Positions 18,183 to 27,667 of a stretch of DNA of 64,000 bases are shown in pieces; within the stretch, counting starts at the first letter, position 1, and each line of letters begins with the position of its first letter. Source of the DNA: Flavobacteriaceae bacterium S0862 (lineage in GTDB: Bacteria > Bacteroidota > Bacteroidia > Flavobacteriales > Flavobacteriaceae); contig JALKAW010000002.1 in NCBI GenBank assembly GCA_023015825.1, forward strand, positions 310,001 to 374,000. The letters are read 5' to 3'. The translations under genes were made by a program, and so were the position numbers. The notes beneath the pieces were generated by a model. It saw only the letters and a program-made list of their open reading frames with translations, ran no database searches and was not told the DNA's origin.

Positions 18183-19790
18183 TTAATTTGATATTTTGCT
18201 TGCCATAATCAAAGCGTTATAAGCGTTTACAAGTTTAGAAGATTTTGACAGTTCTCCAAAGGATTTGACAGAATTTTGACTACCAGGAACTGTAACTTTT
18301 GTTGAAAGCGGTAAACCAGAATCCATAATGATTTGTTTTACTTGTGCTGCCGTAAGTTTTGGATAGTACGAGCGTATTAAGGCAGCTACACCTGAAATAG
18401 CTGGCGCAGCAAACGATGTACCATCAATAAAATCATATTCATTATTTGGTTTAGGAGAATAAATTTGTGACCCAGGAGCAAATACATCAACATTTTTCTT
18501 TCCGTAGTTAGAGTAAGACGCAACAAGATTAGAACCATATTTAGAATTTATTGCACCAACCGATATGTATGTATCAATAATCTCTGAACCATTTTTATGA
18601 TCGTTCGGGTAACTGGATTTTTTGTCTAAGTCTAAACCTTCATTTCCCGCCGAACCAACAAAAAGCACATCGTTTTGTGCAGCATATACCAATGCCTCTT
18701 GTACCTTATCACTGTGTGGTGAGTAGTACTTACCAAAGCTAGCGTTAATGATTTTAGCACCATTATCTACCGCATACTTAATTGCTAAAGCGATGTCTTT
18801 GTCATACTCATCACCATTCGGCACTGCTCTTAATGCCATTATTTTCACGTGATTGGCAACACCATTCATTCCTTTACCATTGTCACGCTCTGCAGCTATA
18901 ACGCCTGCTACATGTGTTCCATGTAATTCTTCTTTTTTAACAGGGTTAACATTGTTGTTACCGTATGTTGTTTGAGTAAAATCGCTAGGGTCGTCTCCTG
19001 TTTTTCTTCCTTTTAGGTCTTTATTTAGATTAACAGTTAATCGTTCGTTAATTTGCGTAAGATCATAATTAATAGCCTCAATGGTTTCTTTGATACTACC
19101 AACACCAAACCCATAAGTCTGTTTAATAACCGAAACATCTTTTAATAATGATTCGTTTGTTGTTTTAATGGCAAAAACATCTTCTTTAGTATAATACTCT
19201 TTGTTTAAATGATTGGCAACAGCTTTATCTGAGGCAGTAATTTGTTGAATTATTTGATCATATTGTGTTTTTAATGTACTATATTTTTGGTATTCTTTAT
19301 CATATTCAGCTTTTGCCTCAGCATATCTTGGATAACCAGTGTTGCCACTTACAATGATGCGTACATATTCGAGCTGCTCATCATAAGTATCACCTAAAAA
19401 ATTCCAACCATGAATATCATCTACATAACCGTTATTATCATCATCTTTATTGTTGTTAGGTATTTCTTTTTTATTTACCCAGATCACATCATCTAGGTCT
19501 TCGTGATTTGTATCTATTCCAGCATCAATAACAGCAACAATAACAGTTTGCCCTTTTTTGTTTTTAATTACTTCGTTATAGGCTATATTAGTACTCATTC
19601 CAGGAATGGTATCTTTTACCAAATCTAGATGCATCCAGTTTTTAGATTCGTTTTCAGAAAGCTCAGTAAACTTTAAGGGTGTATTGTCAATATTTTCAAT
19701 AGGTGTTGACAAAATAGCGGCAGAAGAGCCACAGCCAAATAACAAAGTCATTGTTAGTATACCTAAAACAAAGAGGTTAAGTTTTTTCAT
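18183..19790 (-). CDS. Subtilisin-like (S8) serine protease lipoprotein
   Basis: 535 aa. Lipoprotein signal with lipobox LFGC (Cys20). The S8 triad is complete: Asp in VIAVIDAGIDTNHEDL, His in HGTHVAGVIAAE and Ser in DGTSFAAPAISGVAAL; the oxyanion Asn sits in SAGNEG. An insertion of about 130 residues between the Asp and His motifs (about 140-270) is helical and Lys/Asp-rich, and is typical of Bacteroidota S8 lipoproteins. No separate propeptide is evident. Expected on the outer-membrane surface or periplasmic face. Its start is 3 bp after the metallo-hydrolase stop, so they are co-transcribed. Confidence 0.93.
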   Translation of the reverse strand: MKKLNLFVLGILTMTLLFGCGSSAAILSTPIENIDNTPLKFTELSENESKNWMHLDLVKDTIPGMSTNIAYNEVIKNKKGQTVIVAVIDAGIDTNHEDLDDVIWVNKKEIPNNNKDDDNNGYVDDIHGWNFLGDTYDEQLEYVRIIVSGNTGYPRYAEAKAEYDKEYQKYSTLKTQYDQIIQQITASDKAVANHLNKEYYTKEDVFAIKTTNESLLKDVSVIKQTYGFGVGSIKETIEAINYDLTQINERLTVNLNKDLKGRKTGDDPSDFTQTTYGNNNVNPVKKEELHGTHVAGVIAAERDNGKGMNGVANHVKIMALRAVPNGDEYDKDIALAIKYAVDNGAKIINASFGKYYSPHSDKVQEALVYAAQNDVLFVGSAGNEGLDLDKKSSYPNDHKNGSEIIDTYISVGAINSKYGSNLVASYSNYGKKNVDVFAPGSQIYSPKPNNEYDFIDGTSFAAPAISGVAALIRSYYPKLTAAQVKQIIMDSGLPLSTKVTVPGSQNSVKSFGELSKSSKLVNAYNALIMASKISN

Positions 19791-19793
19791 TTT

Positions 19794-20648
19794 TTATAAA
19801 TCGTTTAAAGTAAGTTTTTCTTTGAAGCGAACACCTTTTTCGGTGTGCTGTATTGTTATTATTTCATGATGTGCATCATGTTCTAAAAATAAATAAAAGC
19901 TATTATCGGCTGCCATATTTAAAAACACATCTTTCTCGTCAAGTGTTAAAAGCGGTCTGGTATCGTAACCCATTACAAATGGTATAGGTAAGTGACCTAC
20001 TGTTGGTAATAAATCTGCCATAAAAGCTATGGTTTTATCTTTGTATTTAATAAGTGGAATCATTTGTTTTTCGGTATGACCATCGGCAAAGAAAATATCA
20101 AAACCTAACGGTGAATTTTTTAAAACCTTGTCACTTGGAAGGTCAACAAATTTTAAATGACCACTTTCTTCCATTGGAATAATATTTTCAGTCAAAAATG
20201 ACGCTTTTTCTCTTTTATTAGGTTTTGTTGCCCATTCCCAGTGATTTTTATTGCTCCAAAAATGCGCATTTTTAAAAGCAGGCTCATAACCTGTTCTATT
20301 TTTGTTCCACTGGATACTGCCTCCACAATGGTCAAAATGTAAATGCGTCATAAACACGTCGGTAATATCATCACGATAAAAGCCATATTTTTTCAATGAG
20401 CTATCAATACTGTCATTTCCCCACAAATAATAATACCCAAAGAATTTATCACTTTGTTTATCTCCCATTCCAGTATCAATTAAAATTAATCGATTACCAT
20501 CTTCAATTAACAAACAGCGTGCCGCAATATCAATCATATTATTACTGTCGGCAGGATTGGTTCTTTGCCATAAAGATTTTGGTACCACACCAAACATGGC
20601 TCCTCCATCTAATTTAAAATTTCCGGCGTTTATAGGATATAATTTCAT
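19794..20648 (-). CDS. Metallo-beta-lactamase-fold hydrolase
   Basis: 284 aa, no signal peptide, so cytoplasmic. The MBL zinc motif THLHFDHCGG is complete (HxHxDH), with further ligands in FADGHTEKQM and the C-terminal LEHDAHHE. LILIDTGMGD is the usual strand before the metal site. The general architecture is that of AHL-lactonase-like or other small-molecule MBL hydrolases; substrate unknown. It heads a leftward set with a subtilase and an M1 peptidase, 54 bp after the sulP stop. Confidence 0.9.
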   Translation of the reverse strand: MKLYPINAGNFKLDGGAMFGVVPKSLWQRTNPADSNNMIDIAARCLLIEDGNRLILIDTGMGDKQSDKFFGYYYLWGNDSIDSSLKKYGFYRDDITDVFMTHLHFDHCGGSIQWNKNRTGYEPAFKNAHFWSNKNHWEWATKPNKREKASFLTENIIPMEESGHLKFVDLPSDKVLKNSPLGFDIFFADGHTEKQMIPLIKYKDKTIAFMADLLPTVGHLPIPFVMGYDTRPLLTLDEKDVFLNMAADNSFYLFLEHDAHHEIITIQHTEKGVRFKEKLTLNDL

Positions 20649-20702
20649 AGTTATTGCAAAGTAATAAAATGAGAAGAATTACAAGAAAAAGTTAAGAATA
20701 TA

Positions 20703-22895
20703 TTAAGAGATAACGTCTTTTAGGCGCTTCCCAAAATCAAATAGTGCTTTTATCTCTTTTATGCTAGCTAACCGCTCTTTGCCAAACACTAAAATAGCAT
20801 TTCCGTTACTTTCAATATGATAATATGGATTGCTCTCGAAGAAATGAGTAATGTCGTCTTTAAAAAATATTTTTATAGCCTCAACATCCTCACCGAGAAG
20901 ATAAAAACGTTTAGAAAAATCACTATGGTCTTGAATGGGAATATCCTTGAATCCCGCAAATGCATATACTTTTTCTAAAAAACCTTCTCTATCTAAGGTA
21001 AATTCAGGAATGTTTTTATCTAATTGAATATGTAGCATGGTTGAACGCACAACTTCTTTTGCAATAAACTCACCTTCAGAAAACTCAATATCAAACAGTT
21101 TTATTGCTAGATTTTTTTCAGTTAGTTTATTGTAGATGTGATTGATTTTTTTGGTTCTAAAGAATAAAAAATAATCTAAAAAATGAGTTTCCCTTTGTTT
21201 GTCAGCATTATAATTCAACCCATAATCCTTAGCAAAACCTTCTATTGCAGATTGTCGTTTAGTCAAACTGTTCTTGATTAAATTAGGAACAGGTAACAAA
21301 CGCCTCATAGCAAAAGGGTGTTTTGAATCGGTATCGTGCATATCTAAACCTATTACCTCAAAATGACCATCCCTTTTAGTAAATAATTCTTGATAATCAT
21401 TAAGATTCTCCATCACAGTATGGTCAACAAATTGACATAAAGAGAAATCTACTACAACATCTTGGTCTTCTGGAATAGCATCTAGCTTTTCCTTTAGTCT
21501 ATAAAAATTTAAGAAGCTACAAAAGTGTTTAACACTCACATAATAATTGCCACCTTCATCTTCTTTAAACATAAGAACATTTGGCTTTAAAACATTTCTA
21601 GCAAACAATGACACTCCTTTATTCATTATTATATGAATAATAAATGTTACAACAACACCAGAAGAGATTCCAGTAATTAAACCAACCTTAAGCGTTACAA
21701 ATAGCGTAACAAAAAATATAATAAGCTGTTCTTTACCTATCGAAAATATATTTTTGATGGTTTTAGGAGAGGCTAGTTTGTAGCCAGTAAACACTAGTAT
21801 TGCCATTAGCGCTGGCAACGGAATTCGTTTTAATTCAGTACTAAAAAGCACTATAAAAATGACTAAAAAAAGTGCATGGAAAAAATTTGACGAACGATTA
21901 CTTCCTCCATTATTTACATTAACAGAACTTCTTGCAATAACCGTTACAACATTTAACCCTCCCAAGAAACCGCTACCAACTGAAGCTAATCCAAGCGCCT
22001 TTAAATCTCTATTAACATTAGAACGCCTTTTTTGAGGGTCGAGCTTATCAACCGCTTTTATGCTTAACAACGACTCAATACTAGCAATAAGAGTTAAGGC
22101 AACAACACTTGCCCAGAAAGCAGATGTTCCAATTTTACTAAAATCAATGATTGGTATTTCAGAAATAATAGTGCTTATATTAGGTATTCCTGAAATCATG
22201 TAATTTTTATCTATTGGGTTAGCCTCATGCGCTACTAACTCAAAATAATAACTAAAACCAATTGATAAAATAACAATCCACATAGGCGCAGGTATCAATT
22301 GTAGATATTTGTTTCTAATTTTAGGATAGAACAGCATGATACACAAACTCAAAAGACCTATGATTGCTGCATAAATCAATCCTGGATTTGTATAGTGAAT
22401 AGCATCATTAATTGTGTAAGGAATCTCCAATAAATAATCGATTGTATCGGCTCTATCTATTTTATGAGCCAACATAATATGAAATTGTTTTCCTAGAATG
22501 ATTAAACCAATAGCAGCAAGCATACCTTGAATTGCAGAAGAGGGAAAGAAATCAGCCAGTTTGCCTAAACGAAGAAACCCCAAAAGAATCATTAAGATTC
22601 CAGAAAAAATAATTGCAGCATAAGCGCTTTCCAATCCCAACGTTGATATTGCAACCAATAAAACACCAACCAACCCATTACCAGGTCCTGAAATGGTTAC
22701 ATGGCTTCCACCTAAAATAGAAACCAATAAACCTCCAACTATTGCAGCGATGATTCCAGCAATAGGAGGAGCATCACTTGCCATGGCTAGTCCAAGACCT
22801 AATGGCAAAGCGATAAGACTTACCACAAAACCAGAAAAAATGTTTTTTGGTATAGATTTTAAAAAATCTATCAGAATATTTTTCTTTGGACTCAT
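20703..22895 (-). CDS. SulP-family anion transporter with STAS and additional C-terminal domain
   Basis: 730 aa. Residues about 10-430 contain the SulP membrane domain (about 12-14 helices; opens with SGFVVSLIALPLGLGLAMASDAPPIAGI, the SLC26 helix-1 signature). A STAS-like domain follows (about 450-550; DVVVDFSLCQFVDHTVMENL). A further 170 residues (from about 560, LDYFLFFRTKK to the end) are soluble and not assigned. SulP proteins move sulfate, bicarbonate or other anions; the substrate is not readable. The ATG overlaps the usp stop by 4 bp (ATGA), so translation is coupled. Confidence 0.91.
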   Translation of the reverse strand: MSPKKNILIDFLKSIPKNIFSGFVVSLIALPLGLGLAMASDAPPIAGIIAAIVGGLLVSILGGSHVTISGPGNGLVGVLLVAISTLGLESAYAAIIFSGILMILLGFLRLGKLADFFPSSAIQGMLAAIGLIILGKQFHIMLAHKIDRADTIDYLLEIPYTINDAIHYTNPGLIYAAIIGLLSLCIMLFYPKIRNKYLQLIPAPMWIVILSIGFSYYFELVAHEANPIDKNYMISGIPNISTIISEIPIIDFSKIGTSAFWASVVALTLIASIESLLSIKAVDKLDPQKRRSNVNRDLKALGLASVGSGFLGGLNVVTVIARSSVNVNNGGSNRSSNFFHALFLVIFIVLFSTELKRIPLPALMAILVFTGYKLASPKTIKNIFSIGKEQLIIFFVTLFVTLKVGLITGISSGVVVTFIIHIIMNKGVSLFARNVLKPNVLMFKEDEGGNYYVSVKHFCSFLNFYRLKEKLDAIPEDQDVVVDFSLCQFVDHTVMENLNDYQELFTKRDGHFEVIGLDMHDTDSKHPFAMRRLLPVPNLIKNSLTKRQSAIEGFAKDYGLNYNADKQRETHFLDYFLFFRTKKINHIYNKLTEKNLAIKLFDIEFSEGEFIAKEVVRSTMLHIQLDKNIPEFTLDREGFLEKVYAFAGFKDIPIQDHSDFSKRFYLLGEDVEAIKIFFKDDITHFFESNPYYHIESNGNAILVFGKERLASIKEIKALFDFGKRLKDVIS

Positions 22896-23740
22896 TGAAT
22901 GATTAATACATCAGTTGGTAATTCGGTTAAAATATGTTCTATATCATGGGGAAATAATCTATCCCAAAACGTCATTTTTGAAGGCGCGTTCATCACTAAT
23001 AAATCAGCTCGCATTATTTGAGCATAATGACCTATTGAGTATCCTTGCTTTCCAAAAATTGGCTGAGACTTTATAGATATGTTTTTGGTGTATTCACTAT
23101 CTAAGGTTTTAATAATTTCGTTTATTCTAGAAGCTTCACGTTGTCTAATCCGTTCTTTTAAAATATTAGTTTTTCTTAAGGACTTATCGTCATCAACCTT
23201 AATAGCTATTTCCTCTTGATTAATTTCTTCTACAATTGTAATGCGTTCAGAATTAAGTTGATGCGCAACATAAAAAGCTGCATTAATAGTTTGAGTAGTC
23301 TTAGGGTCTTTTAAGCCATTTACAACTATATGCTGACAAGCTATATGCTCAACAGAAGGATTGATTAGTAACAAAACAGAACATTGTGCCTTTCTAGTAA
23401 TTTTTCTAGCGATTGACCCAACATAGTATTTTAAAAAGTTCTCTCGCTGAAGCGCACCAAGAATTAATAAATCTATATTTTTTTCATTAGTGATAGATAA
23501 AATGACCTCAACAGGGTTTCCTGGCTTAAAAATTATCTCAAAAACAAGCCCTTTTTTTACAAAAGACTCTAATATAGCATTAAACTTAGTATCCTTTTCA
23601 GTTGATTGTTCTCCAACATGTATCAATACTAAATTAGACTTTAACCTTAATGCTAGCCTTGAGGCTTCATGAATATTGGCTTTGAGATTAGGGGAAAAGG
23701 TAACACCAATTCCTATTTTTTTAAATGGTTTTAGAGACAA
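22892..23740 (-). CDS. Tandem universal stress protein (two UspA domains)
   Basis: 282 aa. The first Usp domain spans about 8-140 (IGVTFSPNLKANIHEASRLALRL, LILGALQRENFLKYYVGSIARKITRKAQCSVLLL), the second about 145-282 (HIVVNGLKDPKTTQTINAAFYVAHQL, LLVMNAPSKM..ELPTDVLII). The ATP-type loop G-x2-x-G-x9-G(S/T) is degenerate in both halves, so nucleotide binding is uncertain. Cytoplasmic. It overlaps sulP by 4 bp; the stable pairing suggests Usp regulation of the transporter (inference). Confidence 0.9.
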   Translation of the reverse strand: MSLKPFKKIGIGVTFSPNLKANIHEASRLALRLKSNLVLIHVGEQSTEKDTKFNAILESFVKKGLVFEIIFKPGNPVEVILSITNEKNIDLLILGALQRENFLKYYVGSIARKITRKAQCSVLLLINPSVEHIACQHIVVNGLKDPKTTQTINAAFYVAHQLNSERITIVEEINQEEIAIKVDDDKSLRKTNILKERIRQREASRINEIIKTLDSEYTKNISIKSQPIFGKQGYSIGHYAQIMRADLLVMNAPSKMTFWDRLFPHDIEHILTELPTDVLIIQ

Positions 23741-23828
23741 TACTATTTAATCTTATATTAATAAGTTTTGAAAGATAGTACTTTTTCAAAAACTACAACT
23801 ATTTAAATCTTTAGGTCGTTTTTACTAT

Positions 23829-23836
23829 TATATTTG
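23829..23836 (+). promoter_or_regulatory. -7 promoter box (TATATTTG) for the antiporter gene
   Basis: Exact TAnnTTTG match 30 bases before the ATG at 23866, within the 125-bp divergent spacer after usp. No -33 element is obvious. Confidence 0.45.
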
Positions 23837-23865
23837 TTTAATATTTTCACAAAAAAGTAATAAAA

Positions 23866-25695
23866 ATGTTAGAACTAGCAGGAATCATTATTTTAGGAAT
23901 TTTAGCTCAATGGGTTGCATGGCGTTTTAAAATTCCTGCAATATTACCATTGATTTTAATTGGTTTATTAGTAGGTCCAATTGCAGCAGAATTTTTAAGT
24001 GAAGACGGAGCAAAATGGATAGAACCAATATGGAATGGAGAAAAAGGACTTTTTCCCGGAGAAGGACTATACTATTTTGTGTCCTTAGCCATTAGCATTA
24101 TTTTATTTGAAGGAGGCTTAACATTAAAGCGTTCTGAAATAAGAAATGTTGGACCAGTAATAACCAAGTTAATTACTCTAGGATCGGCTGTTACATTTTT
24201 TGCAGCAGGTATTTTAGCACATTTTGTTTTTGATTTAAGTTGGGAAATTTCATTTTTATTTTCTGGGCTGATTATTGTAACTGGCCCAACAGTTATTACA
24301 CCTATCTTGAGAAACATTCCCCTTAAAAAAGATGTTTCAGCAGTTTTAAAGTGGGAAGGTATTCTTATTGATCCTATTGGTGCATTGGTAGCTGTATTAG
24401 TTTTTGAGTTTATAAGTGTTGGTGGTGATAGTGGTTTTACAAAAACGGCGCTTATGGAATTTGGAAAAATCATTCTTTTTGGAACGACATTCGGATTCAC
24501 TTTTGCTCACGCCTTAGCCTTTGCTATAAATAAGAAACTAATCCCTCATTATTTACTTAATGTGGTGTCGCTTTCAACAGTTTTACTGGTGTTTGTAGAG
24601 TCTGAAATATTTGCCCACGAATCAGGGCTACTAGCGGTTGTTGTCATGGGAATGGTACTCGGTAACGGAAAACTTGAAAACCTGAAAGAACTTTTGTATT
24701 TCAAAGAATCACTAAGTGTATTGTTAATATCTATACTATTTATTTTATTGGCTGCTAATATAAATATTGAAGATTTAGAGCTGCTATATAGCTGGAAAAC
24801 AGGCATATTATTTGCCGCAGTAGTATTTGTAGTAAGGCCTTTAGCAGTGTTTTTAAGCACTTACAATTCAAATCTTAAGCTTAACGAAAAACTATTTATT
24901 AGCTGGGTTGGACCACGAGGAATTGTTGCTGCAGGTATTGCGTCTCTTTTTGGTAGTAAGTTAATAAAAGAAGGTGTTGAAGGCGCAGAATACATAACGC
25001 CTTTGGTTTTTATGATAGTACTCGGAACCGTTTTATTAAATGCTACCACTGCACGTTTATTTGCTAAAATAGTAGGTGTGTTTTTAACAAAATCAGAAGG
25101 TATTTTAATAATTGGCGCTTCAAAAGTGTCAAGGTTGTTAGGGCATTATTTAGAAAACAACGGAAGACACGTTGTGTTAATAGATAGCAATTTAACCAAT
25201 ATTAAAAAAGCTAAAGAACTTGGGCTAGAAGCCTTTGACAGTAATATCTACTCTGAAACTCTAGCAGATAACATTGAATTAAACGATGTTGGGTATTTAA
25301 TGGCTTTAACAGGTAATTCCGATATTAACAAATATGCTATTGATAAGTTTGGAGAGCAATTTGGCGAAAATGGGTCATTTAGACTCGTCACAAAAGATGA
25401 AATGTTAGACGACCAAAACAATCCAAAAGAAGGGCTGTTTAGTCAAACAGATGATTATAATACACTTTCTGAGGTAACCCTAAAATTCCCATCAATACAA
25501 GAGTTGACACTCAAGGACAAAGAGCATTACCTTGAGCTTATTGAAATAACCAATAATGATAAAGACATCATTCCTTTATTTGTAAAAGACCATACAGGCG
25601 AGTTGCATATCATATCATCTTTTAATAAAGACGTTAAAGATGTAGATAAAGGAAGTAAACTAGTATATTTAGGTAAACCATTTAAGATTAAATAA
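23866..25695 (+). CDS. NhaP-type Na+(K+)/H+ antiporter (CPA1) with C-terminal TrkA-N/RCK domain
   Basis: 609 aa. About 12 hydrophobic helices (residues 1-395) with features of the CPA1 family: AILPLILIGLLVGP, SIILFEGGLTL, ILIDPIGALVAVLVFEF (the conserved acidic ion-binding helix) and SWVGPRGIVAAGIASLF. After the membrane domain comes a Rossmann NAD-binding domain (about 403-520; GILIIGASKVSRLLGHYLE) and a small C-terminal TrkA-C-like part. It exchanges monovalent cations for protons in the inner membrane for pH and salt homeostasis, with nucleotide control by the soluble domain inferred. Confidence 0.93.
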   Translation: MLELAGIIILGILAQWVAWRFKIPAILPLILIGLLVGPIAAEFLSEDGAKWIEPIWNGEKGLFPGEGLYYFVSLAISIILFEGGLTLKRSEIRNVGPVITKLITLGSAVTFFAAGILAHFVFDLSWEISFLFSGLIIVTGPTVITPILRNIPLKKDVSAVLKWEGILIDPIGALVAVLVFEFISVGGDSGFTKTALMEFGKIILFGTTFGFTFAHALAFAINKKLIPHYLLNVVSLSTVLLVFVESEIFAHESGLLAVVVMGMVLGNGKLENLKELLYFKESLSVLLISILFILLAANINIEDLELLYSWKTGILFAAVVFVVRPLAVFLSTYNSNLKLNEKLFISWVGPRGIVAAGIASLFGSKLIKEGVEGAEYITPLVFMIVLGTVLLNATTARLFAKIVGVFLTKSEGILIIGASKVSRLLGHYLENNGRHVVLIDSNLTNIKKAKELGLEAFDSNIYSETLADNIELNDVGYLMALTGNSDINKYAIDKFGEQFGENGSFRLVTKDEMLDDQNNPKEGLFSQTDDYNTLSEVTLKFPSIQELTLKDKEHYLELIEITNNDKDIIPLFVKDHTGELHIISSFNKDVKDVDKGSKLVYLGKPFKIK

Positions 25696-25708
25696 CACTC
25701 TTAAACCA

Positions 25709-27505
25709 CTAATCGTTAAGCTTTAAAACAGCCATAAACGCTTGTTGAGGTATTTCTACATTACCTACTTGACGCATACGTTTTTTACCCTTTTTCTGTT
25801 TTTCTAACAATTTACGCTTACGAGAAATATCACCGCCATAACACTTAGCTGTTACATCTTTTCTAAGTGCTTTTACTGTTTCTCTAGAGATAATTTTTGC
25901 GCCAATTGCAGCCTGAATAGGAATATCAAATTGTTGACGAGGAATTAACTCTTTTAGTTTTTCACACATTTTTTTACCAATATGATGTGCATTATCTGCA
26001 TGAATTAATGCTGATAGAGCATCTACAGGCTGAGCATTTAATAGAATATCTACGCGTACTAATTTAGAAGTTCGCATTCCAATAGGATGATAATCAAAAG
26101 AAGCGTAACCCTTTGAGACTGTTTTTAAACGATCATAAAAATCGAAAACAATTTCTGCTAAAGGCATATCAAACGATAATTCAACGCGCTCAGTAGTTAA
26201 GTATGTTTGATTAGTAATTTGACCTCTTTTTTCAATACATAAAGACATCACATTCCCTACAAAATCAGCTTTTGTAATTATGGTTGCCTTAATATATGGC
26301 TCTTCAACACGATCTAAACCAGAAGGTTCAGGTAAATCGGTAGGATTATTTACTATTATAGGTTGGTCTGGATATTTTCTTGTAAAAGCATGATAACTAA
26401 CATTTGGTACAGTTGTAATAACGGTCATGTTAAATTCACGCTCCAAACGTTCCTGAATAATTTCCATGTGCAGCATCCCTAAGAAACCACAACGAAAGCC
26501 AAAACCAAGAGCTGCTGAGCTTTCAGGAACAAAAATTAAAGAGGCATCATTAAGCTGTAGTTTTTCCATGGAATTTCTAAGCTCTTCGTAATCTTCAGTA
26601 TCAACAGGGTAAATCCCAGCAAAAACCATTGGCTTTACATCCTCAAAACCCTCAATAGCATTTGTAGTTGGATTTTTTGCATCAGTAATGGTGTCTCCAA
26701 CCTTAACCTCTTTGGCTTCCTTAATTCCAGTAATTACGTAACCAACATCGCCTGCTTTTATTTCTTGCTTAGGAACCTGTTTAAGTTTTAAAGTACCAAC
26801 CTCATCTGCACCATAAGTTTTACCAGTAGCAATAAATTTAATTTGTTGGTTTTTTTTTATAGAGCCATTAATAACCCTAAAATAAGTTTCAACACCACGA
26901 AAAGAATTATAAACCGAATCAAATATTAATGCTTGCAAAGGCTCATCTACATTACCTGTTGGAGCAGGAATACGCTCAATAACAGCTTCCAATATTTTAT
27001 CAACTCCAAATCCAGTTTTTCCGCTTGCATGTATAACTTCTTCAGGCTTGCAACCTAATAAGTCAACAATATCATCGGTCACCTCTTCAGGGTTTGCGCT
27101 AGGTAAATCTACTTTATTAAGCACAGGAATTATTTCTAAATCATTCTCTAGAGCAAGATATAGATTAGAAATAGTTTGCGCCTGTATGCTTTGTGCAGCA
27201 TCTACAATAAGTAAGGCGCCTTCACAGGCAGCAATAGATCTTGACACTTCGTATGAAAAATCCACATGACCAGGAGTATCTATAAGATTAAGGACATAAT
27301 CTTCACCTTTATAGGTATAATCCATTTGAATGGCATGCGATTTTATAGTAATACCACGCTCTCTTTCAAGATCCATACTATCTAAAAGCTGATCTTGTTT
27401 TTCCCGTTCGGTAACCGAACCAGTAAAGTCCAGTAGCCTGTCGGCTAACGTACTTTTTCCGTGATCTATATGTGCAATAATGCAGAAGTTTCTAATCTTT
27501 TTCAT
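25709..27505 (-). CDS. lepA: Elongation factor 4 (LepA) GTPase
   Basis: 598 aa, normal length. G1 motif AHIDHGKST (12-20), switch [13 protein letters not shown]3 [11 protein letters not shown] and G4 NKVDLPSA, followed by EF-G-like domains II, III and V and the LepA-specific C-terminal domain ending [30 protein letters not shown] (spaced over residues 555-586), the hallmark of LepA. It acts on ribosomes in initiation or back-translocation. The start is ATG at 27505. Confidence 0.97.
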   Translation of the reverse strand: MKKIRNFCIIAHIDHGKSTLADRLLDFTGSVTEREKQDQLLDSMDLERERGITIKSHAIQMDYTYKGEDYVLNLIDTPGHVDFSYEVSRSIAACEGALLIVDAAQSIQAQTISNLYLALENDLEIIPVLNKVDLPSANPEEVTDDIVDLLGCKPEEVIHASGKTGFGVDKILEAVIERIPAPTGNVDEPLQALIFDSVYNSFRGVETYFRVINGSIKKNQQIKFIATGKTYGADEVGTLKLKQVPKQEIKAGDVGYVITGIKEAKEVKVGDTITDAKNPTTNAIEGFEDVKPMVFAGIYPVDTEDYEELRNSMEKLQLNDASLIFVPESSAALGFGFRCGFLGMLHMEIIQERLEREFNMTVITTVPNVSYHAFTRKYPDQPIIVNNPTDLPEPSGLDRVEEPYIKATIITKADFVGNVMSLCIEKRGQITNQTYLTTERVELSFDMPLAEIVFDFYDRLKTVSKGYASFDYHPIGMRTSKLVRVDILLNAQPVDALSALIHADNAHHIGKKMCEKLKELIPRQQFDIPIQAAIGAKIISRETVKALRKDVTAKCYGGDISRKRKLLEKQKKGKKRMRQVGNVEIPQQAFMAVLKLND

Positions 27506-27520
27506 CTATCCTTTTAGGAG

Positions 27521-27546
27521 GTATTTTTGCCAGACCGCAAAAATAC
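27521..27546. promoter_or_regulatory. Perfect 10-bp inverted repeat carrying two opposed -7 boxes upstream of lepA
   Basis: GTATTTTTGC (27521-27530), a 6-base spacer, then GCAAAAATAC (27537-27546). Each arm contains TATTTTTG, a TAnnTTTG match: on the minus strand at 27538-27545 (well placed for lepA, leader about 26 bases) and on the plus strand at 27522-27529. An operator role is possible but not shown. Confidence 0.5.
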
Positions 27547-27626
27547 ACAAAATAAATTTTGTAAAACCCTAAACGAGTGCTTTAAAGATTACGGAAAAGA
27601 CGTAATATGGTTTCGATTTATTATTA

Positions 27627-27634
27627 TAAGTTTG
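27627..27634 (+). promoter_or_regulatory. -7 promoter box (TAAGTTTG) for the outer-membrane protein gene
   Basis: Exact TAnnTTTG match 33 bases before the ATG at 27668. The -33 region reads TTTCG rather than TTTG. Confidence 0.4.
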
Positions 27635-27667
27635 TGATTGTAAAATGCAAAAGCTATTAAATTGAAT

